This document shows, one piece after another, positions 58,823-64,000 of a stretch of DNA of 64,000 bases (positions within the stretch are counted from its first letter, which is position 1; each line of letters begins with the position of its first letter). A program made the translations under genes and the position numbers. The notes beneath the pieces are model-generated. The model worked only from the letters and a program-made list of their open reading frames with translations, searched no databases and was not told the DNA's origin. Source of the DNA: Pseudobutyrivibrio sp. OR37 (lineage in GTDB: Bacteria; Bacillota; Clostridia; Lachnospirales; Lachnospiraceae); assembly GCF_900113655.1 (NCBI RefSeq), contig NZ_FOQF01000010.1:45042-109041 (forward strand). Reading direction: 5' to 3'.

Positions 58823-60331
58823 CTATATCATGTAGCCAATAACGTCTGCTTCAGACAAATCTTTGCTACGATTAAATTCTTTTGTTATTTCTCCATCCTT
58901 CATAATCAGGACTCTATCGCTCATTCCCAGTAATTCAGGAAGCTCTTCACTTATCATAAGAATTGCTTTTCCCTGTTTTTTAAGCTTTATCATCAGCTGG
59001 TACATAGCCTGTTTTACACCGATGTCAACGCCACGTGTTGGACAATCTAGAATGAGAATTTCACTGTCACATCCAATCCATTTTCCAAAAACAACCTTCT
59101 GCTTGTTTCCACCAGATAACTGGCTCACCTGCTGATTCATGTCGCTACACTTGATAGAAAGATCATTAACCTGTTTCTGCACATAATCCTTCTCATTCTT
59201 TTCTGTAATCATGCCAGCATTATTTTTGAAAATATTCATTCCTGCAATAGCGATGTTGTCTTTGATGCTAGCTTCCAAACAAAGGGACTTTGTATCTCTG
59301 TCCTTTGATACATATCCAATCTTTTGAGATACAGCATTATGACAGCTTTTGATTTCCTTGCCAGATTCTGTAATCACCTGTCCACCATCAAGTTCCAATG
59401 CTCCGAAAAGAGCTTCCCCTAAATAGTGCATTCCACATGTTGAAAGGCCCCCGATTCCAACTATCTCGCCTTTGTGGAGACTGATGTTAACATTCTTTAA
59501 TTTGTCGCCGTAATTGATATTCTTACCTTCTAATGCAACCTCTTCCTGAGAAGTAGCTTCGAAGTCAGTTCTGTAATAATCCCCCTGAAGTTCTCGTCCA
59601 ATCATGCTTGTTCGGATTAGATCATCATCGAATTCTTCTTTTTCAAATGTTCTAATCAACTTACCGTCGCGAAGTACTGTCAATGTGTCACAAACAGTAG
59701 TGATTTCTTCTAAATCGTGGGAAATAAAAATAACTGATTTATTCTCTCCTTTAAGTCGTTTGATAAGTCCATACATCAATGTTCTTCCATCATGAGACAA
59801 TGCTGTACTAGTCTCATCTATTACTAAAATGTCAGGCTTTTTCATCATGACTTTAGCAATTTCAACAAGCTTTCTTTCCTGGAAATCAAGACTTCCCATT
59901 AAGTCACTAGCCTTTACGTTTTTGATTCCAATTTCCTGTAAAACTTTACCAGCTTCTTCATAAAGCTTTTTCTTATCAACAAGTCCAAACTTATTTTTAA
60001 AAAGCTTTAACTCTGCTAAGAAAATGTTTTCCGCTACAGTTATTCCGGCAATAGTGCCGCTTTCCTGAACAACCATACCAATTCCACCCGTTAAGGCATC
60101 TATCATGCTCTCTGGATTCCACTCTTTGTTCTTGAAAATCATCTGGCCCTCATTTGCCTTCTGCATACCAGCCGCTATAGAGGATATAGTTGATTTTCCC
60201 GAACCGTTTTCTCCAATAAGACCTCTTATCTCACCTGGATAAACTGTAAGTGAAACATCATCAAGGGCTACAACGCTACCAAATCTTTTTGAAATATTTT
60301 TCATTTCAAGTATTGGCTCACTCATAATCAT
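58823..60331 (-). CDS. Sugar ABC transporter ATP-binding protein
   Basis: Fused double ATPase of 502 residues. Domain 1 has Walker A GENGSGKST (about 40-48), an atypical signature SLDFQERKLVEIAK and Walker B ILVIDETSTAL; domain 2 has a degenerate P-loop (GGLSTCGMHYLGE) and QLSGGNKQKVVFGKW, LILDCPTRGVD. The weak first signature is common in this class. First gene of the operon, divergent from the AraC regulator. A second ATG two codons in is also possible. Confidence 0.9.
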   Translation of the reverse strand: MIMSEPILEMKNISKRFGSVVALDDVSLTVYPGEIRGLIGENGSGKSTISSIAAGMQKANEGQMIFKNKEWNPESMIDALTGGIGMVVQESGTIAGITVAENIFLAELKLFKNKFGLVDKKKLYEEAGKVLQEIGIKNVKASDLMGSLDFQERKLVEIAKVMMKKPDILVIDETSTALSHDGRTLMYGLIKRLKGENKSVIFISHDLEEITTVCDTLTVLRDGKLIRTFEKEEFDDDLIRTSMIGRELQGDYYRTDFEATSQEEVALEGKNINYGDKLKNVNISLHKGEIVGIGGLSTCGMHYLGEALFGALELDGGQVITESGKEIKSCHNAVSQKIGYVSKDRDTKSLCLEASIKDNIAIAGMNIFKNNAGMITEKNEKDYVQKQVNDLSIKCSDMNQQVSQLSGGNKQKVVFGKWIGCDSEILILDCPTRGVDIGVKQAMYQLMIKLKKQGKAILMISEELPELLGMSDRVLIMKDGEITKEFNRSKDLSEADVIGYMI

Positions 60332-60364
60332 CTACACCTTTCTCCTTACTTAACTTGCAGGTTG

Positions 60365-60370
60365 ATTATA
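60365..60370 (-). promoter_or_regulatory. Probable -10 of the carbohydrate ABC/GH operon
   Basis: TATAAT on the minus strand, 34 nt before the ATPase start. No -35 match lies 16-18 nt upstream, as expected for a promoter activated by the divergent AraC-type regulator. A 12-bp palindrome at 60396-60407 lies upstream. Confidence 0.5.
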
Positions 60371-60395
60371 GAATCATTTGAGCTCTTTATAAATT

Positions 60396-60407
60396 AACAA
60401 TATTGTT
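60396..60407. promoter_or_regulatory. Palindrome between the carbohydrate operon and its regulator
   Basis: AACAATATTGTT is a perfect 12-bp palindrome about 26 bp upstream of the operon -10. It is a candidate regulator site, though AraC proteins more often bind direct repeats, and AT-rich palindromes arise by chance. Confidence 0.35.
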
Positions 60408-60501
60408 CAACTATATTGATATATTTTGATGTATTTCATTTTTTATAAATATAAATATGATTTATTTTGACATGTCGATTTTTTTGAGATATTATCTTTC
60501 C

Positions 60502-61557
60502 ATGGACGCAAAAGCATTAAGACAGCATATCTACGATATGACTGAAACAGAGAAATTCTATAAAGAATATTACTTAGCAAGAAGTGACCCAAAAGCTCTT
60601 AACAAGTTTCTTGCTAATCTAAATATGGACGAGGTTTTCAAGAAACATTTCTTGATTTTAGAGATAGAAGAAACCATTCCAGAAGTTTTTGAGGATTCAT
60701 TTTTCTTCGACTTATCAAATAACGACAGTATTGTTGTACAGAAGCACGAAAGATATAGTCCTGCCATTGAACATAGTCACACTTTCTTTGAAATCACTTA
60801 TATTTATGACGGACAATGCACCCAGGAAATATCTGGAAGCACAATCAACATGAGAACTGGTGATTTTTGCATTATTCCACCAGGCATCAAACATTCTATT
60901 TCCATTTTTGATGACACAATCGCCATCAATATTATGCTTAGAAAAGATACCTTACATTCTATGTTTTATGGCTTTTTGAATACACCAAATATTCTTTCAT
61001 CATTCTTTCTAAACAATATCTACGCAAAAAAAGCCAATGATTATATTATGTTTAGAACTGGAAGTGACGAATCCTTAAATACATCTTTTATCTGGATGTT
61101 AGCAGAAAGCACAAACAAGCAAGAATACTACTATCAAGCAATCACCAATACTCTGCTATTGGATTTTTACATGATTATCAGAAACTATTCTGAATCTGTG
61201 CAAATGCCATTATTCGACAGTAGAGTTGATGTTCAAAGATACGCTCTCATTCAATACATTCAGGAGAATTATAAAGAGATTACTCTTTCAGATTTGGCTA
61301 AGAAATTCCATTATTCAAATGAATATACCTCTCGTTTAATAAAGGAATTGACTGGTATGAATTACACTGAGATTCTAAGAACTGTAAGAATAGAACACTC
61401 ACAGGACTTACTTGCAAACTCCACTATGTCTGTAGCAACTATAGCAGAGGCAATTGGCTATGATACTTCCGAACACTATATTCGACAGTTTAAGAAACAT
61501 ACAGGCATGACGCCCTCAGCATTCAGGAAACAATCTGCATCAACCAGAAATAGATAA
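60502..61557 (+). CDS. AraC-family transcriptional regulator
   Basis: Sugar-responsive regulator, 351 residues from this ATG. Residues about 75-175 form a cupin-like sensor (HSHTFFEITYIYDGQCTQEI, DFCIIPPGIKHSI); the C-terminal AraC domain has LSDLAKKFHYSNEYTSRLIK and YDTSEHYIRQFKKHTGMTPS. ATGs at 60457 and 60472 are also in frame; none has a strong ribosome binding site, so the start is uncertain. Divergent from the ABC/GH operon, which it probably controls. Confidence 0.9.
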   Translation: MDAKALRQHIYDMTETEKFYKEYYLARSDPKALNKFLANLNMDEVFKKHFLILEIEETIPEVFEDSFFFDLSNNDSIVVQKHERYSPAIEHSHTFFEITYIYDGQCTQEISGSTINMRTGDFCIIPPGIKHSISIFDDTIAINIMLRKDTLHSMFYGFLNTPNILSSFFLNNIYAKKANDYIMFRTGSDESLNTSFIWMLAESTNKQEYYYQAITNTLLLDFYMIIRNYSESVQMPLFDSRVDVQRYALIQYIQENYKEITLSDLAKKFHYSNEYTSRLIKELTGMNYTEILRTVRIEHSQDLLANSTMSVATIAEAIGYDTSEHYIRQFKKHTGMTPSAFRKQSASTRNR

Positions 61558-61592
61558 CCCAGCTCACACACAGTGTAAGCTGGGTCTTTTTT
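61557..61592 (+). terminator. Terminator of the AraC regulator gene
   Basis: ACCCAGCT pairs with AGCTGGGT enclosing ACAC/GTGT, followed by CTTTTTT. It begins at the stop codon. It marks the edge between the core-like operons and the accessory right end. Confidence 0.88.
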
Positions 61593-61593
61593 A

Positions 61594-62073
61594 CCACTTT
61601 TTATGATTGTCAATTTGAAACTGAGCCACGGATCAAGCGCTACTCCGATCTCTGCAAGCCGGTTAAAGGAAATGGTAAAAATAGGCGCACTCATATCATG
61701 CATAATACTGTGCCTCAGCAATATTCTTTATTCTATTAGAGCATCTTTTGTAACTGTTTTTGAATAAGCAAAATCCATGTCACCATCTATAAGTACTATA
61801 TCTCTGTACATATTAGGGTTAAGAAGTTTTATCACTTCATCCTGTGAGATATAAAAACTAATCCCCGGCGCATTGCAACTCATAAGATTTACCCCCACGT
61901 CTTCAACATCTTCAATATATTCATTAACGCTCTGATAGCCTGCCTTCCTCAGGATATTCAACTTGTAACTATTCTATGCTTTTGCATCCAAGTGCTTTCC
62001 AGACATCCTTTGCTAATAAGTATACCTTGTCTTCAATCACTATTCTGGTTCTAAACAGACTGATTCTATTCAT
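61594..62073 (-). pseudogene. Broken gene downstream of dinD, weakly BRO/antirepressor-like
   Basis: On the minus strand, an ATG at 62073 overlaps the end of dinD and opens 34 codons (MNRISLFRTRIVIEDKVYLL, then AKDVWKALG) ending in TAG at 61969. A +1-shifted frame then continues 77 codons to 61728 (ILRKAGYQSVNEYIEDVEDV). The first part resembles the start of phage BRO-N-type domains, which read similarly around AKDV..ALG. A further fragment-like frame runs toward 61600. The region reads as a frameshifted remnant; identity of the later part is unknown. Confidence 0.4.
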
Positions 62074-62908
62074 GAAGTTTCCCCGATTTCTTAGCAAGTT
62101 GCTTATCTTCCTTTTGTACTCTTCTTTCCAGTTTTCTAATATCCTCAGAAGGAGGAAGATTCTCCGGTTTGATTCCCCTTTGCCCCAGCATCTCTCTTAC
62201 TGAACTGTTGTTGTCAACATGTTCAACCGTTATAGCAGACTCCCCTTGTAAATCCTTTTCTTCAACATTGTAATTTGTCATCTCTGTTGCAAGATTCTTG
62301 GCTGCTATTGTAAGTGTCGGCAAAAAATCCGCCAACGGCCTTGAGTCCTTGACGCCAAGACGTTCTTTCATTTCTTTGGTGGTATATCCTCCAAATAAAG
62401 CCTGATCACCTTTTGAGCGTATTCTTGCGAACCCAGCATCGTCAACACCACGCTCATAGATATTCTGAGATAGTCGCCTTTCCGACTCCCTAAGCTTACC
62501 ACGCGCTTCAGTTCTTTCTATATATGCAATTCGTTCTTCAATAAGTTCCTGCTTTCTTGTTTGCACCGCAAAATAACTCTGCGCGAATGCGATCTGTTCC
62601 TTTCGGGGATCTCCATTCTCAGCAATGAGATAGCAGGCATAACGAGTGAGCATGTAATCACCTCTTTCACGATGAGCTCCACTTCCAATTTCAACCATAT
62701 TACCAACGCTAGCAAAATGATCTGAAACTTCAATTCCATTGTTTGAACAGCTGATTTGAGCTTTTTCAACTATTTTTTCAAAGTTTTGCCATTTAGCATA
62801 TTCCAACAATTCCATTATTTCACGAGCTCGCCAAAATTCTACACCATTTTCTTCATGCCTAATATCATCAAACTTTTTCTTATAGATTTCTATAGTTTTC
62901 TTTTCCAA
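62066..62908 (-). CDS. dinD: DNA damage-inducible protein D
   Basis: A DinD-family protein of 280 residues with the N-terminal segment NGVEFWRAREIMELLEYAKW and the C-terminal RSKGDQALFGGYTTKEMKER characteristic of the family. E. coli DinD is SOS-induced and its homologue inhibits RecA filaments in vitro. The start is TTG with AGGAGG 8 nt upstream. A perfect 15-bp inverted repeat at 62930-62961 lies just upstream; no LexA box of the Firmicutes type is obvious. Often carried on mobile DNA. Confidence 0.87.
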   Translation of the reverse strand: MEKKTIEIYKKKFDDIRHEENGVEFWRAREIMELLEYAKWQNFEKIVEKAQISCSNNGIEVSDHFASVGNMVEIGSGAHRERGDYMLTRYACYLIAENGDPRKEQIAFAQSYFAVQTRKQELIEERIAYIERTEARGKLRESERRLSQNIYERGVDDAGFARIRSKGDQALFGGYTTKEMKERLGVKDSRPLADFLPTLTIAAKNLATEMTNYNVEEKDLQGESAITVEHVDNNSSVREMLGQRGIKPENLPPSEDIRKLERRVQKEDKQLAKKSGKLHE

Positions 62909-62929
62909 ACCTTTATCCTCCTGTAGCTC

Positions 62930-62961
62930 TAACCATTTTACTGACTTCAGTAAAATGGTTA
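62930..62961. promoter_or_regulatory. Perfect 15-bp inverted repeat upstream of dinD
   Basis: TAACCATTTTACTGA and its exact complement flank a 2-bp centre. It lies 22 bp before the dinD start and 26 bp after the HTH-gene stop. It may be an operator for a dimeric regulator, such as the neighbouring coiled-coil/HTH protein, or an RNA hairpin; it lacks a U-tract. Confidence 0.6.
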
Positions 62962-62986
62962 ATATGTGATCTATTCCACTGTTATT

Positions 62987-63265
62987 TTATTTTTCAATCT
63001 TTTTCTGCAATTCTTTATAATAAGCCAGATAACGATAAGCAGTCCTCCTGCTTACATCACCCTCTGCTACAATCTCTGAAAGAGTCATGCCATTCTCATA
63101 CTTCAACATGAAATCATTGTATGCTGCCATCCAAGCTTCATCATGTTTTTTTCGACCACCGAAGTTACGCTTTCGAAGCTTTTCATTTTCCGCCTTAAGC
63201 TCGGCAACCTCTTTTTCTAATTCCTTTATTCTTTCAAGGGCTTCATCAAGAGTTGTAATCTTCAT
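62987..63265 (-). CDS. Small coiled-coil plus helix-turn-helix protein
   Basis: A 92-residue protein. Residues 5-33 form a leucine-zipper-like coiled coil (LDEALERIKELEKEVAELKA); residues about 58-80 form a resolvase-type helix-turn-helix (MTLSEIVAEGDVSRRTAYRY). The coiled coil suggests a dimer. It may be a regulator or an accessory transposition protein. It precedes dinD on the same strand by 78 nt, and imperfect dyads lie at its start and just upstream. Not assignable to a named family from sequence alone. Confidence 0.65.
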   Translation of the reverse strand: MKITTLDEALERIKELEKEVAELKAENEKLRKRNFGGRKKHDEAWMAAYNDFMLKYENGMTLSEIVAEGDVSRRTAYRYLAYYKELQKKIEK

Positions 63266-63267
63266 CT

Positions 63268-63336
63268 TGTGCCACCTCGCTTTCTGACACCATTTTAATT
63301 CTATGCACAGGCTCTGTCAACTTGCTTTCTGGCACA
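63268..63336. repeat. Pair of imperfect dyads upstream of the HTH gene
   Basis: Two copies of the pattern TGTgnCA-N9/10-TGnCACa lie at about 63268-63290 and 63315-63336. Their right halves (CTCGCTTTCTGACAC and CTTGCTTTCTGGCAC) match at 13 of 15 positions. The first copy overlaps the ribosome binding site of the HTH gene. The arrangement suits autoregulation. Confidence 0.45.
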
Positions 63337-63520
63337 ACTCATGTATTGAATTTCCTTTTCGATAAGTGCGATTATAATAGTCTCCGAACCAATCTCTTAT
63401 ATTATAGTAGGAACTCATGTTTTTGATTCCTATCTGCTCCATCCTGTCATGATTAAGATATGACAGTAATCTTGAAAGTGACTTGGAGGGAAATAAAACA
63501 TTGAAGTGTAAATTATCAAT
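63317..63520 (-). other. Unrecognised open frame, possible gene tail
   Basis: On the minus strand a frame opens after a stop near 63520 and closes with TGA at 63317, giving about 65 codons that include SLSRLLSYLNHDRMEQIGIK and SSYYNIRDWFGDYYNRTYRK. The composition is protein-like, but the frame overlaps the start of the XRE remnant on the other strand. It may be a truncated gene end; I cannot name it. Confidence 0.25.
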
Positions 63521-63689
63521 TCAGAAAAAACTAAAAGATTTGAGAATAGAAAAAGGTCTGTCTCTGCAAGAATTGTCAGAGCAGACCGGAATATCCTTAG
63601 CATCTCTGGGACTTACCGAAAATAGAGAACAACATCAATTTTGCCAAATTTCTCTTGCTTCCTGCGAATTGGTTACCATGTGTAAATGA
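63501..63689 (+). pseudogene. Truncated XRE-type regulator remnant
   Basis: A TTG start after GGAGGG gives about 62 residues. The first 36 (KLKDLRIEKGLSLQELSEQT, GISLASLG) are a normal XRE helix-turn-helix. The expected remainder of the DNA-binding domain is missing; the frame jumps to GLTENREQHQ, which in related regulators lies at the end of the domain after YLL. This looks like an internal deletion between two short LG codon pairs. An IS21-type end lies 11 bp downstream. Confidence 0.45.
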
Positions 63690-63700
63690 TACTATTTAAA

Positions 63701-64000
63701 TGTACATTTAGAGGAAAATAAAAATGTACAAATCCTCTAAATATGCTACCTTGTATCCATGGGAGGTATTTTTCTATGGATACAGTGGTCATCACTCAGC
63801 TCACTATTTTAAATTTGAGCAACTTGAAACCAAATTTTTCTGAGCTAGCAAGGATGTATGGTTGTGATCGTAGGACTATCAAAAAGTATTATGACGGATA
63901 CGAAGGTAAGCCAAAGCATCACAACAAACCAAGTAAGCTCGATTGCTATGAAGAACTCATTGCTCAAAAGCTTTCTATTAAAGGTACTACTGTGAAAGCT
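63701..64000 (+). mobile_element. Left end of an IS21-family insertion sequence
   Basis: The element probably begins at TGTACATTTAGAGG (63701). A second TGTACA with related flanking sequence follows at 63725, as in the multiple terminal repeats of IS21-family ends. The istA-like gene starts at 63776. The right end and any target duplication lie outside the window. Confidence 0.55.
63776..64000 (+). CDS. istA: IS21-family transposase IstA, N-terminal part
   Basis: The frame opens with ATG after GGGAGG and stays open to the window edge, 75 codons. It reads ILNLSNLKPNFSELARMYGC, then DRRTIKKYYDGYEGKPKH, the helix-turn-helix start of IstA proteins. The DDE catalytic domain and istB must lie beyond position 64000. 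Confidence 0.75.
   Translation, partial: MDTVVITQLTILNLSNLKPNFSELARMYGCDRRTIKKYYDGYEGKPKHHNKPSKLDCYEELIAQKLSIKGTTVKA

Noticed and set aside
61476..61721. 81-codon open frame on the minus strand after the broken gene
   Set aside because: Most of it is antisense to the end of the AraC gene and crosses its terminator; only the first about 40 codons look protein-like, so it is mentioned with the remnant and not called a gene.

Overview
The window is a low-GC chromosome segment from an anaerobic Firmicute, most likely a rumen or gut Lachnospiraceae of the Butyrivibrio/Pseudobutyrivibrio type. The evidence is a zinc-binding S14, a zinc-LID adenylate kinase, a KOW gene between map and infA, AGGAGG ribosome binding sites throughout, and an enzyme set for plant polysaccharides (GH53 galactanase, domain-swapped GH3, GH78-like rhamnosidase). 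The genus is inferred from gene content and was not tested.

Layout. (1) 1-13.9 kb, minus strand: the S10-spc-alpha ribosomal operon from rpsJ to rpsM, with secY, adk, map, a KOW gene, infA and rpmJ. It is driven by a consensus promoter at 13891-13919 followed by a structured leader of about 250 nt. (2) 14.0-16.4 kb, plus strand: an RNA-methyltransferase-like gene and a MATE exporter. (3) 16.4-26.6 kb, minus strand: a galactofuranose-type ABC importer (YtfQ/YtfR/YtfT/YjfF-like) with two binding proteins, next to a YesM/YesN-type two-component system and a membrane diguanylate cyclase. (4) 26.6-39.0 kb: a cytidylate-kinase-like protein, an ArsB/NhaD permease, a GH3 enzyme with reversed domains, metF-epsC on the plus strand, a palindromic repeat element, a large CRP-like protein of unknown role, and a secreted modular GH53 galactanase under a LacI-type operator. 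(5) 39.0-45.2 kb, minus strand: upp and a uracil permease, a TraX-like membrane protein with a KdsC-like phosphatase, then an NhaC-family transporter and dapA behind a lysine riboswitch. (6) 45.2-51.6 kb: a K+ channel, an amidase, the NAD(P)HX repair enzyme, a GGDEF protein with a degenerate receiver domain, and a secreted lipase-like protein. (7) 51.7-61.6 kb: a carbohydrate operon (ABC ATPase, permease, binding protein, permease, GH78-like, NagZ-like GH3, beta-phosphoglucomutase) with a divergent AraC regulator. (8) 61.6-64.0 kb: accessory DNA with dinD, a small coiled-coil/HTH protein, broken genes, and the left end of an IS21-family element that runs off the window.

How it works together. 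Region 3 looks like a sense-and-import module: YesM/YesN probably switch on a transporter promoter that has a good -10 but no -35. Region 7 imports a glycoside intact and cleaves it inside the cell, because neither hydrolase has a signal peptide. GH53 acts outside the cell on beta-1,4-galactan. The lysine riboswitch ties dapA to an NhaC-type transporter that is probably a lysine carrier. The least understood elements are the CRP-like 758-residue protein, a long second hairpin between the lysine riboswitch and dapA, hairpins that enclose the ribosome binding sites of two genes, and dyads around the dinD/HTH pair. I saw no CRISPR array, tRNA or rRNA.
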